DNA of 64,000 nt, from contig NZ_MUNT01000006.1 of assembly GCF_002001175.1 (NCBI RefSeq), forward strand, positions 620,001 through 684,000, read 5' to 3'. Shown here piece by piece: positions 41,302 to 53,031 of the stretch; position 1 is the stretch's first letter, and each line of letters begins with the position of its first letter. A program made the position numbers and the translations under genes. This DNA comes from Rhodanobacter sp. C03. Lineage in GTDB: Bacteria; Pseudomonadota; Gammaproteobacteria; Xanthomonadales; Rhodanobacteraceae. The notes under the pieces are model-generated. The model was not told the DNA's origin. It saw nothing but the letters and a program-made list of their open reading frames with translations, and made no database searches.

Positions 41302-42248
41302 AGCTGCAGAACTTCCAGGTCGAGATCGCCGAGTGGTCGCGCGAGGATCAGCGCGCGGCCCTGCTCGACCTGCGCCACACGGTATTCATCCAGGAACAGG
41401 GCGTGCCCGAGGCGCGCGAACGCGACGGGCTCGATGCCGACTGCTGGCATGTGCTGGCACGCGACGAGGCCGGCCAGCCGATCGGCTGCGGCCGGCTCAC
41501 GCCGGCACACAAGATCGGCCGCATGGCGGTGTTGCAGGAATGGCGCGGCCATGGTGTCGGCGTGGCCTTGCTGCGCGAACTGATTGCGCGTGCCCGCGCG
41601 CAAGGCTGGCCGCAAGTCGCGCTGGATGCCCAGGTCAGTGCGCTCGGCTTCTACGAACGCGAAGGCTTCATCGCGTATGGCGCGGAGTTCGAGGATGCCG
41701 GGCTGGCGCATCGGTCCATGCGCCTGAGCTTGGCCGCCTTTGCAGATGATGAGCGGCCTCAGCGCGACATCGGTGCGCTGCCTGCCGGCTCGCGCAGCGA
41801 AACCGCTGCTGCCCGATTGCAGTTGCTGGGCGAGACGCGCCACCGGTTGGCCATTTACATGCCACTGCTCGGCAACGACAGCTATGCCAGCGCGGAAGAA
41901 CTGGCCGAATTGCGCCGTATCGCGATCTCCGGTCGCGGCGCGCAGATCCGAATCCTGCTGCACGACCCGGCGGCAGCCTTGCGCAACGACCATCGACTGA
42001 TCGCGCTGGCGCAGCGCCTGCCCGGCGCGATCCAGATCCGCATGCCGGTGGAAGAAGCCGACCAGGCCTATGTCTCGGCCTATCTGCTCAACGACATCGG
42101 CGGCTATCTGTTCCTGCCTGAGGCGGATCGCCCGCAAGGCCGCGCAGCTCTTCACGACCGCGCAAGCCACGCGCCGCTGCAACAGCATTTCGACGAAGTG
42201 TGGGAGCGTGCCGAGCGCGCCAGCATCCTGCAGACACTGGATATCTGA
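41298..42248 (+). CDS. GNAT acetyltransferase with a C-terminal PLD-like module
   Basis: A 316-residue two-part protein. Residues 1 to about 148 are a GNAT acetyltransferase close to ElaA-type proteins (LRHTVFIQEQGVP, then GRMAVLQEWRGHGVGVALLRELI as the acetyl-CoA loop, and GFYEREGFIAYG). Residues from about 165 to the end form a second domain with LLHDPAAALRNDHRLIALAQRLPG, resembling the phospholipase-D-like DUF7931 region often joined to such GNATs in Xanthomonadales, but I see no HKD catalytic motif. It overlaps roxA, so an RNA- or ribosome-linked substrate is conceivable. Its true substrate is unknown. Confidence 0.87.
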   Translation: MKLQNFQVEIAEWSREDQRAALLDLRHTVFIQEQGVPEARERDGLDADCWHVLARDEAGQPIGCGRLTPAHKIGRMAVLQEWRGHGVGVALLRELIARARAQGWPQVALDAQVSALGFYEREGFIAYGAEFEDAGLAHRSMRLSLAAFADDERPQRDIGALPAGSRSETAAARLQLLGETRHRLAIYMPLLGNDSYASAEELAELRRIAISGRGAQIRILLHDPAAALRNDHRLIALAQRLPGAIQIRMPVEEADQAYVSAYLLNDIGGYLFLPEADRPQGRAALHDRASHAPLQQHFDEVWERAERASILQTLDI

Positions 42249-42561
42249 CCCGCACCAGAAAACCGGCTGAACACCAGCTGGCCTGGTGGATTTTGCCGGT
42301 CGGTCACCGGCGTCATCGACAAAGCGCCTGAAAACCGCTGCCTGCGACGAGAATCCATTAGACCATCGTCTCGAATGCACGCTGGCAGCCTGTTTCGAGC
42401 ACCTTGCGGGTTGCCGCCTCGCGGCAGCCAAAGGCTATAATTGTCCGGATTCTCTCCAGTCATCCGTTTGAACGGTCGGTCGGGCTTGAAAACCCGCCAA
42501 AAACCGCGACTTCCTTGGTCACACGGATGGCTGCAAGCATCCCTTCCCTGCCGGTGGTGAC
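42249..42561 (+). other. sucA: Leader and promoter region of sucA
   Basis: This 313-bp gap contains a hairpin (42272-42277 with 42283-42288) followed by TTTT that may end the roxA unit. A second small stem lies at 42295-42311. A perfect -10 TATAAT (42436-42441) has a weak TTGCCG 19 bases upstream and is the likely sucA promoter, giving a leader of about 115 bases. No open frame with support was seen. Confidence 0.5.
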
Positions 42562-45408
42562 GTGAGCACAAACCTGATCCGCGAGTTCTTCGATTCCTCC
42601 CAACTCGCTGGCGGCAACGCCGATTATGTCGAATCGCTTTATGACGCCTGGCTGGCCGACGCTACGTCGGTACCCGCCGAGTGGAGCAAATACTTCGAGA
42701 CCTTCAAAGGTCGCGAGTCGGGAGATGTCTCTCATGTCCCGGCCATTGCACGTATCGAGGCTGCGCAAAAGCAGCGTCATGTAGGCAACGGTGCCGCCGC
42801 TGCGCCGATCAGCGACGAGCACGCGCGCAAGCAGGCTGGCGTGCTGCGCCTGCTCACCGCCTATCGTTCGCGCGGCCATCTGGCTGCCGATCTCGATCCG
42901 CTCGGCCTGACCGAGAAGATGTCGGCGCCGGATCTCGGCCTCGCCTTCCACGGTCTCTCCGATGCCGACCTGGACACCGAATTCGACACCGGCAACTACG
43001 CCGGTGGCGGTCAGCGCCTGAAACTGCGCGAGCTGCTGAGCCGCCTGCAGAAGACCTATGCCAGCACGATCGGCACGGAATTCATGCACATCAGCAATCA
43101 CGAGCAGCGCAACTGGATCTACAGCCGGCTCGAACAGGCCGCCGGCAAGAGCACGCTGGACAAGGCTGGCAAGCAGCGCGTGCTGGACGGCCTCACCGCC
43201 GCCGAAGGTCTCGAACGCTACCTGCACACCAAGTACGTGGGCCAGAAGCGCTTCTCGCTGGAAGGCGGGGACAGCCTGATCCCGATGATCGACGACGTCG
43301 TGCGCGCCGCCGGCGACAACGGCATCAAGGAGCTGGTGATCGGCATGGCCCATCGCGGCCGCCTCAACGTGCTGGTCAACATCCTCGGCAAGCCGCCGAA
43401 GACCCTGTTCGACGAATTCGAAGGCAAGTTCGAACATCCGGACGACCCGGCCCATTCCGGCGACGTGAAGTACCACATGGGCTTCTCCGCCGACGTCAAG
43501 ACGCCCAAGGGCGGCGTGCACGTGGCGCTGGCGTTCAACCCCTCGCATCTGGAAATCGTCAACCCGGTAGTCTGTGGTTCGGTGCATGCGCGCCAGACCC
43601 GCCGCCGCGACACCATGCACACGCAGTCGATGGCCGTGCTGATCCATGGCGACGCCGCGTTCGCCGGCCAGGGCGTCAACATGGAACTGCTGAACATGTC
43701 GCAGGCCCGTGGCTTCAAGATCGGTGGCAGCCTGCACATCGTGATCAACAACCAGGTCGGCTTCACCACCTCCAATCCGCAGGACGCCCGTTCGACCATG
43801 TACTGCACCGACCTGGCCAAGATGGTCAATGCGCCGGTGCTGCATGTGAATGGCGACGACCCGGAAGCGGTGATCGCAGTCACCCGCCTCGCCTACGATT
43901 TCCGCAAGCAGTTCCGCCGCGACGTGGTGATCGACCTGGTCTGCTACCGCCGCCACGGTCACAACGAGGCCGACGAGCCGGCCGCGACCCAACCGGTGAT
44001 GTACAAGATCATCCGCGCCCGCCCCACCGCGCGCGACCTGTACCAGCAGCAATTGGTGAAAGAAGGCGTGCTGGCCGAAGGCGATGCGCAGAAGCAGTTC
44101 GAGGCCTATCGCGACCGGCTCGAAGCCGGTGCACCGATGACCGAACTCGACCCGTCGCCGACCCGCGACGGCCATGTCGACTGGGCGAAGTTCATCGGCG
44201 GCAAGCTGTCGACGCCGACCGACACCAGCGTGCCGAAGCAGAAGCTGCAGGAACTCTCCAGCAAGATCCTCACCCTGCCCGCCGACATCACGCTGCAGGC
44301 ACGCGTGGCGAAGATCTACGACGACCGCCGCAAGATGGCCGCTGGAGAACAGCCGGCCGACTGGGGCTTTGCCGAGAACCTGGCCTACGCCACCTTGATC
44401 GATGCCGGTCACGACATGCGCCTGGTCGGCCAGGATTCCGGTCGTGGCACGTTCTTCCATCGGCACGCCGTGCTGCATGACCAGAAGGACGGCCACACCT
44501 ACATGCCGCTCGCGACGATCCGCGCCGGAGCCGACGTGGAAGTGATCGACTCGCTGCTAAGCGAGGAAGCGGTGATGGCATTCGAGTACGGCCACTCCAC
44601 TACCGACCCGGACACGCTGAATATCTGGGAAGGCCAGTTCGGCGATTTCGCGAACGGCGCCCAGGTGGTAATCGACCAGTTCATCAGCTCCGGCGAAGCG
44701 AAATGGAATCGCCTGTGCGGCCTCGCGCTGTTTCTGCCGCACGGCTACGAAGGCCAGGGTCCGGAGCATTCCTCCGCGCGCCTCGAGCGCTTCCTGCAGC
44801 TGTGCGCATTCGACAACATGCAGGTCTGCGTGCCGACCACGCCGGCACAGGATTTCCACATGATCCGCCGGCAGATGCTGCGCCCGGTGCGCAAGCCGCT
44901 GATCGTGATGACGCCGAAATCGCTGCTGCGCCACAAGCTGGCCGTGTCCTCGCTGGACGAACTGGCCAACGGCAGCTTCCAGCTGGTGATCGGCGAGCAT
45001 CGCGAGCTGCCGGCGAAGAAGGTCAAGCGCGTCGTGCTGTGCTCGGGCAAGGTCTATTACGACCTGCTGGAAGACGCCGAGAAGCGCGGATCGAACGATG
45101 TGACGATCGTGCGTGTCGAGCAGCTGTATCCGTTCCCGCGCGTCGAAGTCACCGCCGAACTGGACAAGTATCCTTCCGCCAAGGAAGTGATCTGGTGCCA
45201 GGAAGAGCCGATGAACCAGGGCGCCTGGTTCCAGATCCGTCATCACCTGCAGGCCTGCACCGGCAGCAAGCGCAGTCTCTCCTATGCGGGACGCGCACGC
45301 TCACCGGCACCGGCCGCCGGCCATCTCAATACCCATGTTGCCGAACAAGCAGCACTCGTCGAGCAGGCGCTGGTTGCGCCGGTCGGCACCGACCACTCAG
45401 CAGAATAA
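42562..45408 (+). CDS. sucA: 2-oxoglutarate dehydrogenase E1 component
   Basis: A 948-residue thiamine-diphosphate enzyme that decarboxylates 2-oxoglutarate and passes the succinyl group to SucB. The N-terminal docking segment ([26 protein letters not shown]) is present. So are [29 protein letters not shown] and the ThDP-Mg site ending in [22 protein letters not shown] and the late [19 protein letters not shown] are also intact. The start is GTG; an ATG at this position is lacking and the N-terminus aligns with the family. The ribosome site is weak. It leads the sucA-sucB-lpdA cluster. Confidence 0.96.
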   Translation: MSTNLIREFFDSSQLAGGNADYVESLYDAWLADATSVPAEWSKYFETFKGRESGDVSHVPAIARIEAAQKQRHVGNGAAAAPISDEHARKQAGVLRLLTAYRSRGHLAADLDPLGLTEKMSAPDLGLAFHGLSDADLDTEFDTGNYAGGGQRLKLRELLSRLQKTYASTIGTEFMHISNHEQRNWIYSRLEQAAGKSTLDKAGKQRVLDGLTAAEGLERYLHTKYVGQKRFSLEGGDSLIPMIDDVVRAAGDNGIKELVIGMAHRGRLNVLVNILGKPPKTLFDEFEGKFEHPDDPAHSGDVKYHMGFSADVKTPKGGVHVALAFNPSHLEIVNPVVCGSVHARQTRRRDTMHTQSMAVLIHGDAAFAGQGVNMELLNMSQARGFKIGGSLHIVINNQVGFTTSNPQDARSTMYCTDLAKMVNAPVLHVNGDDPEAVIAVTRLAYDFRKQFRRDVVIDLVCYRRHGHNEADEPAATQPVMYKIIRARPTARDLYQQQLVKEGVLAEGDAQKQFEAYRDRLEAGAPMTELDPSPTRDGHVDWAKFIGGKLSTPTDTSVPKQKLQELSSKILTLPADITLQARVAKIYDDRRKMAAGEQPADWGFAENLAYATLIDAGHDMRLVGQDSGRGTFFHRHAVLHDQKDGHTYMPLATIRAGADVEVIDSLLSEEAVMAFEYGHSTTDPDTLNIWEGQFGDFANGAQVVIDQFISSGEAKWNRLCGLALFLPHGYEGQGPEHSSARLERFLQLCAFDNMQVCVPTTPAQDFHMIRRQMLRPVRKPLIVMTPKSLLRHKLAVSSLDELANGSFQLVIGEHRELPAKKVKRVVLCSGKVYYDLLEDAEKRGSNDVTIVRVEQLYPFPRVEVTAELDKYPSAKEVIWCQEEPMNQGAWFQIRHHLQACTGSKRSLSYAGRARSPAPAAGHLNTHVAEQAALVEQALVAPVGTDHSAE

Positions 45409-45425
45409 AGGCCCAAGGATCCCTC

Positions 45426-46622
<1,197 letters not shown>

Positions 46623-46653
46623 GCGTCCCGCTCAAATGCCAAATAGGTAACGT

Positions 46654-46717
46654 GGCTCTGGTACTGAAATACCACCGAAACAAATGGTTTTCGCGTTGCA
46701 TTCCAACCACCAGAGCC
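46654..46717 (+). other. Possible leader stem upstream of lpdA
   Basis: A 9-bp complementary pair (46654-46662 with 46709-46717) encloses a smaller TGGTA/TACCA hairpin (46659-46675). It lies between sucB and lpdA and could separate their expression. The structure is seen only as base complementarity and could be chance. Confidence 0.3.
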
Positions 46718-46744
46718 CATATCCGCTCCATCTGCGAGCACTGA

Positions 46745-48190
<1,446 letters not shown>

Positions 48191-48260
48191 GCGCAGGATG
48201 CGCTCATCCCGGGCAGCGCGTGCATGTGCGTCGATCCGGGATATCTAATCACGTACGACA

Positions 48261-48296
48261 CGCGACCCGTCTCCCAAGGACGGGTTTCGCGCTTTT
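48261..48296 (+). terminator. Terminator of the sucAB-lpdA cluster
   Basis: A two-part stem (48261-48265 with 48287-48291, 48266-48271 with 48279-48284, two-base bulge) is followed by TTTT. It separates lpdA from the LOG-family gene, whose ribosome site GGAG overlaps the tail. Confidence 0.75.
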
Positions 48297-48306
48297 GGAG
48301 ATATAG

Positions 48307-48903
48307 ATGGCCAAAGTTACATCGCTCTGCGTCTACTGCGGCTCCAGCGGTGGCAAGTACCCCGAGTACACCGAACAGGCGCGTGCGTTCGGCACCGAAA
48401 TGGCCCGTCGCGACATCGCCCTGGTCTACGGTGGCGGCAAGGTCGGTCTGATGGGCACCGTGGCCGACGCCGTGCTCGCTGGCGGTGGCAAGGTCATCGG
48501 CGTGATCCCGCGCCAGCTGGTGGAGCTCGAAGTGGCCCATCCGGGCCTGAGCGAACTGGTCGTGGTCGAGACCATGCACCAGCGAAAGACGCGCATGTAC
48601 GAACTGTCCGATGCTTTCATCGCCCTGCCCGGTGGTTTCGGCACGATGGATGAGATGTTCGAGATGCTGACCTGGGCGCAACTTGGCCTGCATCGCTACC
48701 CATGCGCGTTCCTAGATGTGCGTGGTTATTACGGCGGTCTGCGCACGATGATGGACCACATGGTCGACGAAGGTTTCGTGAAGGCCGGCCAACGCGACAG
48801 TGTATGGTTCGGCAATTCGATGACCGCGCTGTTCGACTGGATGGACAGTTACGATGGCGGCAATGCGTCCCGCGTGATTGACCCGTCCAGCGTCAAGGCC
48901 TGA
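48307..48903 (+). CDS. LOG-family phosphoribohydrolase
   Basis: A 198-residue LOG/TIGR00730 protein with a Rossmann-like fold. The conserved PGGFGTMDEMFEMLTWAQ motif (about 106-123) contains the catalytic Glu, and Arg 92 in KTRMYELSDAF matches the usual upstream Arg. Members cleave N6-modified AMP to the free base and ribose phosphate; in bacteria they may also clear other nucleotides. The start follows a GGAG site. It lies behind the terminator of the lpdA cluster, so it may have its own promoter in the short gap. Confidence 0.9.
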   Translation: MAKVTSLCVYCGSSGGKYPEYTEQARAFGTEMARRDIALVYGGGKVGLMGTVADAVLAGGGKVIGVIPRQLVELEVAHPGLSELVVVETMHQRKTRMYELSDAFIALPGGFGTMDEMFEMLTWAQLGLHRYPCAFLDVRGYYGGLRTMMDHMVDEGFVKAGQRDSVWFGNSMTALFDWMDSYDGGNASRVIDPSSVKA

Positions 48904-48949
48904 TCACCTGCGCTACAACCCGCTACAGGTCTCGTCATAGGATGTGCAC

Positions 48950-49822
48950 ATGCTCATGAAATGCCATCGCTCTATCCCGCTGGCTATCACCGTCATGTTT
49001 TTCGCACTTCCGGTAGCCAGTGCCGACTGGAGTACTCCTTCAGCCACCCAGTCGGTATCCGCCCCGAAGGCCGATCCAAGCGTACCTGCGGATCTCCGCG
49101 ACACTGTCGTCGACGCGACAGTCAAGGGTTTCTTGCTGTATCGCAACGACACCGCTTCCGCCATCGCCAGTGACACCATGGTGGATTCGGGTGCCCTGAA
49201 GGAAGTTGCCCATCCCACTGGCTGGCTCACGAATAGTGAAGACGCAGCCGGTGACCTGTGGTCAGTAGCATTTACCGAAGACAAAGATGGCAAGCCATAT
49301 GCATTTGCCGACGCCACCGTGCAATTCGTGGATGGCAAACCACGGGTATCCTTTCATCGAAACAAGCCAGCGCGACCCATTGCAGGCACCGAGGCCATTG
49401 AGGTTCAGGTTCGCGACCTCGCCATGAAGGTCAATGTGCTTCGCTGTGCACCGCAGTACAACCAAGCCGTCATGCTGTGGCAAGAACACGGCAACCTGTT
49501 CGCCAACGTGGATTTGCTTCCGGCCCGCACCGACGCAGACACCTACTATCTGGGCGGTTTCCACGAACTGCGCTACACCCTCAAGGGCGATGCGCCACCC
49601 AGCCACTTCGCGCAGACCAAGAGCTGCATCACTGTCACGAAGGAACCGGCCAACAGCGTCGCCATGGTGGTCACACACCTCACCTCGCCAACTCCCACCC
49701 AGTTCCACGTGTTCATGAGCCTCTCGTACCACAAGACCATATACGTACTCACAACGCAGAACCATCTGAAATGGGCCGTCGAAGCGGGACATATTCGCAT
49801 CGTCAAAGAAGACAAGTCATGA
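48950..49822 (+). CDS. Secreted protein of unknown function
   Basis: A 290-residue protein that I cannot assign. A signal peptide ends near residue 25 (ALPVASADW). The mature part shows an N-terminal helical strip, then alternating strands (for example LWSVAFTEDKDGKPYAFADATVQFVDGKPRVSF) and a C-terminal beta-rich region with HVFMSLSYHKTIYVLTTQNHLKWAVEAG. Only two Cys occur after the signal region. The ATG at 48950 has an AGGA site eight bases ahead; GTG at 48944 and ATG at 48956 are alternatives. Its stop overlaps the acuI start (ATGA), so the two are co-translated. Base use is somewhat less GC-rich than its neighbours. Confidence 0.75.
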   Translation: MLMKCHRSIPLAITVMFFALPVASADWSTPSATQSVSAPKADPSVPADLRDTVVDATVKGFLLYRNDTASAIASDTMVDSGALKEVAHPTGWLTNSEDAAGDLWSVAFTEDKDGKPYAFADATVQFVDGKPRVSFHRNKPARPIAGTEAIEVQVRDLAMKVNVLRCAPQYNQAVMLWQEHGNLFANVDLLPARTDADTYYLGGFHELRYTLKGDAPPSHFAQTKSCITVTKEPANSVAMVVTHLTSPTPTQFHVFMSLSYHKTIYVLTTQNHLKWAVEAGHIRIVKEDKS

Positions 49823-50829
49823 CTCCATCCGTTTCTGCCTTCCGCGCCTTCCGCATCCACAACGATGACTCCGGCTACCGCGCCGGTGTCGAAAGCATGA
49901 CGGCTGATGCACTGTCGCCTGGCGAGGTGCTGATCAAGACCGCGTATTCGTCGGTGAATTACAAGGATGCGCTGGCCGGCACTGGCAAGGGCAAAATCCT
50001 GCGCCAGTTCCCGCTCAATGGCGGTATCGACGTTGCTGGCCATGTGGTCGCCTCCACCGATCCCGCGTTCAAGGAAGGCGATGCGGTGCTGTGCACCGGC
50101 AGCGGCCTGTCTGAAACGCGTGACGGCGGCTATGGCGAATACGCGCGGCTGGAAGCGCGCTGGACGATTCCGCTGCCATCGGGCCTGAGTCTGCGTGAAA
50201 GCATGATCCTCGGCACCGCCGGCTTCACCGCCGCGCTGGCGCTGTTGCGCATGCAGGACAGCCGGCAGACGCCGGCACTCGGCCCGATTGCCGTGACCGG
50301 CGCCAGTGGCGGCGTCGGCCAGTTGGCGATCGATATCTTCAGCCGTGCCGGGTACGAGGTGCATGCGATCAGCGGCAAGGCGGATCATTTCGACTTTCTG
50401 CGCAGTCTCGGCGCCACCGCATGCATCGACCGCCACCAGCTCGCCTTCAGTGGCAAGCCAATGGATTCGGTGCGCTTCGGTGGTGCGTTGGATAACGTCG
50501 GCGGCGCGATGCTGGCCGGGCTGCTGCCGCTGATCGCGCCCTACGGCAACGTGGCGATCTGCGGCAACGCGGGCGGCATCGCTTTCGACAGCACCGTCAT
50601 GCCGTTCATCATCCGCGGCGCCAGCCTGCTCGGTATCGCGTCAGCCGGCACCGCTCGTCACATCCGTGACGAGGTCTGGCGACATCTGGCCAGTGACTGG
50701 AAGCCGCAACATCTGGAGCGCATCGCCACGCGTGAAATCACGTTCGACGAACTGCCTGAAGTATTCGTGCATATGCTCGCCGGCGACTCGTTCGGCCGCA
50801 CTTTGCTGCGCATTGGCAACACGGTTTGA
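49819..50829 (+). CDS. acuI: Acryloyl-CoA reductase-like zinc-free alcohol dehydrogenase (YhdH/AcuI)
   Basis: A 336-residue medium-chain reductase without zinc ligands. The hallmarks of YhdH/AcuI are present: YSSVNYKDALAGTGKGKI near 41-58, GGIDVAGHV near 66-74 and the NADPH loop TGASGGVGQLAI near 155-166. AcuI reduces acryloyl-CoA to propionyl-CoA and detoxifies this electrophile. The start overlaps the stop of the secreted unknown. Other quinone-oxidoreductase-like substrates cannot be excluded. Confidence 0.9.
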   Translation: MTPSVSAFRAFRIHNDDSGYRAGVESMTADALSPGEVLIKTAYSSVNYKDALAGTGKGKILRQFPLNGGIDVAGHVVASTDPAFKEGDAVLCTGSGLSETRDGGYGEYARLEARWTIPLPSGLSLRESMILGTAGFTAALALLRMQDSRQTPALGPIAVTGASGGVGQLAIDIFSRAGYEVHAISGKADHFDFLRSLGATACIDRHQLAFSGKPMDSVRFGGALDNVGGAMLAGLLPLIAPYGNVAICGNAGGIAFDSTVMPFIIRGASLLGIASAGTARHIRDEVWRHLASDWKPQHLERIATREITFDELPEVFVHMLAGDSFGRTLLRIGNTV

Positions 50830-50897
50830 CGAACCGCGCTTGGAAGTCGCTTCATCACGGCTTAGAATCAACGAAACTCGCTGGGGACTATCACCAT

Positions 50898-51263
50898 ATG
50901 GCACGTATCCTGATCGTCGACGATTCCCCGTCCCAGTTGCTGGGCATCAAACGAATCGTCGAAAAACTCGGGCATGAGACCCTTTCCGCCGAAGATGGTG
51001 CCGCTGGCGTCGAAGTGGCCAAGCTGGAAAAGCCCGATTTGATCCTGATGGACGTGGTGATGCCGAACCTCAATGGTTTCCAGGCGACGCGCACGATCAG
51101 CAAGAATCCCGACACCGCGCATATCCCGATCATCCTGGTGACCACCAAGGATCAGGAAACGGACAAGGTCTGGGGCATGCGCCAGGGCGCCAAGGCCTAC
51201 GTGACCAAGCCGATCAAGGAAGAGGAACTGGTCAAGGCGCTGAACGAGTTTCTGCCGCACTGA
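50898..51263 (+). CDS. pilH: Single-domain response regulator, PilH-like
   Basis: A 121-residue receiver with no output domain. Asp 8/9, the phospho-acceptor Asp 52 (LILMDVVMPN), Thr in VTTKD and Lys in VTKPI are all in place. The sequence is close to PilH of the type IV pilus Chp system, which controls twitching and surface sensing. PilG is the close relative and is usually next to pilH, but no other pil gene is here, so the symbol is tentative. The ATG at 50898 begins the first strand. A terminator follows. Confidence 0.85.
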   Translation: MARILIVDDSPSQLLGIKRIVEKLGHETLSAEDGAAGVEVAKLEKPDLILMDVVMPNLNGFQATRTISKNPDTAHIPIILVTTKDQETDKVWGMRQGAKAYVTKPIKEEELVKALNEFLPH

Positions 51264-51293
51264 TCCTGGTCCGGCAACTCATCACGCTCATGC

Positions 51294-51320
51294 AAACGGC
51301 GCCCTTCGGCGCCGTTTTCT
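51294..51320. terminator. Bidirectional terminator between pilH and cbpA
   Basis: A perfect 9-bp stem (51295-51303 with 51308-51316) with a CTTC loop and a short T tract, placed between convergent genes. Confidence 0.8.
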
Positions 51321-51340
51321 ATTGACCCACCGGCAACCTG

Positions 51341-52243
51341 TTACCGGCGCGGATCGTAGTCCTTGAAGTGTTCATGCAGCGCTTCATAGGCCGCACGCTG
51401 CTCGTCGTTATCCGCCAGTGGCGCCCGGATCGAAAGTTCCACCATCTGATCGCCCGGATGTGCGCCCGGCATGCCACGGCCCTTCAACCGCAACTTGCGT
51501 CCCGACTGCGAACCCGCCGGGATGCGCAGATCGACCGTACCGGCCAGAGTCGGTACCGGCAGCGTGGCTCCCAGCGCCGCTTCCCACGGAGCGATCGGCA
51601 ACACATGCACCACGTTGCGGCCGTCCAGGCGGAAACGCGCATCATCGTGAATGCCCACTTCCAGCAGCAGATCGCCATTCGGACCGCCAGCCATGCCCGG
51701 CTGACCCTGCCCGGAAAGGCGAATCACCTGGCCGGGGTTGATGCCGGCCGGAATCTTCACTTCCAGCACGCGCTCGCCACCAGCCGGATCATGCAACGCC
51801 AGGCGTGTGCGGCCGCCATCGAATGCGGTCTGCAGGTCGATTCGCACCGATGCCTGAACGTCCTGGCCGCGGCGTGGACGCGGCTGGCCGCGTTGGCCAG
51901 CACCGGCTGCACCACGGCCAAACAGACTCTCGAAGAAGTCGCTGAAATCGCCGTCGTCTCCGCCACCACCGAAGCCCTGCTGCCCTTGCCAACCCGGCGG
52001 CGGCCGGAACTGCTCGCCCTGCCGATAGCCGCCAGCGCGCAGCTGATCGTAGGAGCGCCGCTTCTCGGCGTCCTTGAGTACTTCGTTAGCCTCGTTGACC
52101 GATTTGAATTTCTCCTCGGCACCGGCTTCCTTGTTCTTGTCCGGATGGTATTTGCGCGCCAGCTTGCGATACGCCGCCTTGATCTCGGCTTCGCTGGCAT
52201 CGGGCTTCACACCCAGGATCTCGTAATAGTCTTTGAATTCCAC
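51341..52243 (-). CDS. cbpA: DnaJ-family co-chaperone CbpA
   Basis: A 300-residue DnaJ-like protein. The J domain is at 1-70 with the HPD motif at 33-35. A Gly/Phe-rich stretch (about 75-125) and two C-terminal beta domains for client binding follow. There is no zinc-finger region, which sets CbpA apart from DnaJ. The start is GTG at 52243: it lies at the J domain ([12 protein letters not shown]), and GGGGAG is eight bases upstream. The frame is open a further 52 codons without support. It is single and converges on pilH. Confidence 0.92.
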   Translation of the reverse strand: MEFKDYYEILGVKPDASEAEIKAAYRKLARKYHPDKNKEAGAEEKFKSVNEANEVLKDAEKRRSYDQLRAGGYRQGEQFRPPPGWQGQQGFGGGGDDGDFSDFFESLFGRGAAGAGQRGQPRPRRGQDVQASVRIDLQTAFDGGRTRLALHDPAGGERVLEVKIPAGINPGQVIRLSGQGQPGMAGGPNGDLLLEVGIHDDARFRLDGRNVVHVLPIAPWEAALGATLPVPTLAGTVDLRIPAGSQSGRKLRLKGRGMPGAHPGDQMVELSIRAPLADNDEQRAAYEALHEHFKDYDPRR

Positions 52244-52496
52244 GAACACTCCCCAGCTCACACAAAACAGCGGCGAATCGACTCCGCTGCGGGCAAGACC
52301 TGCATGCGACTCGGTGACAGGTGTTGATGGTAATGCGTCGAAGCGGCGCCGGGGCCTTCTCCACCCGCTGTGGCCTCGAACGGTTGCCTCCATCACCACC
52401 TGTCACAGAAATAGGTCCCGGCGGCGGACGATTCAAGGCGACAGGCCGCCACCGGGCGATTTAGCATGGCGAAACTTCCCCCATCCCGAGACCCGC

Positions 52497-52979
52497 ATGA
52501 CCATCCAGCCTGGCGACACGATTCCGGACACCACCATCCAGGTCATCGACGGCGCGATAAGGCCAGGACATACCGGCGAGCTGTTCGCCGGACGGAAGGT
52601 CCTGCTGTTCGGCCTGCCTGGTGCGTTCACCCCGACCTGCTCCAACAAGCACCTGCCCGGCTATATCAGTCATTACGCCGAATTCCAGCAACGCGACATC
52701 AACGTGATGTGCCTCGCCGTCAACGACGCCTACGTGATGCAGGCCTGGGCCGCCGCGCAACAGGTTCCCGCCGGCCTGCTGATGCTTGCCGACGGCAACG
52801 CCAGCTTCACCCGCGCGCTGGGACTGGAGCTGGATGGCACCGCGTTCGGCATGGGCCTGCGCACGCGCCGCTTCGCGCTGTACGCGGAAGATGATGTGGT
52901 GCGCGTGCTGCAGGTCGAAGCGCCTGGCGAGCTGCGGGTTTCCAGTGCCGAGGCGATGCTAGCGGCGATCGGACATTAA
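52497..52979 (+). CDS. Peroxiredoxin, Prx5-like
   Basis: A 160-residue thiol peroxidase of the Prx5/AhpE-like group. The peroxidatic Cys 48 is in GAFTPTCSNKHLPGY, the family motif. A second Cys at about 71 (VMCLAVND) is not at a typical resolving position, so it is probably a one-Cys or glutaredoxin-reduced type. The ATG at 52497 matches the family start. The IS element begins 52 bases after its stop codon, so its original terminator may have been affected by the insertion. Confidence 0.93.
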   Translation: MTIQPGDTIPDTTIQVIDGAIRPGHTGELFAGRKVLLFGLPGAFTPTCSNKHLPGYISHYAEFQQRDINVMCLAVNDAYVMQAWAAAQQVPAGLLMLADGNASFTRALGLELDGTAFGMGLRTRRFALYAEDDVVRVLQVEAPGELRVSSAEAMLAAIGH

Positions 52980-53031
52980 GATACTTATGCCGGTATGTTG
53001 ATTGCAGGCTGGCTAACGTCGGCTTTCGGCC

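Noticed and set aside
52045-52075. TAGGAGCGCCGC stretch resembling a REP arm
   Set aside because: It lies inside the cbpA coding sequence, encodes normal J-domain residues and has no inverted partner.
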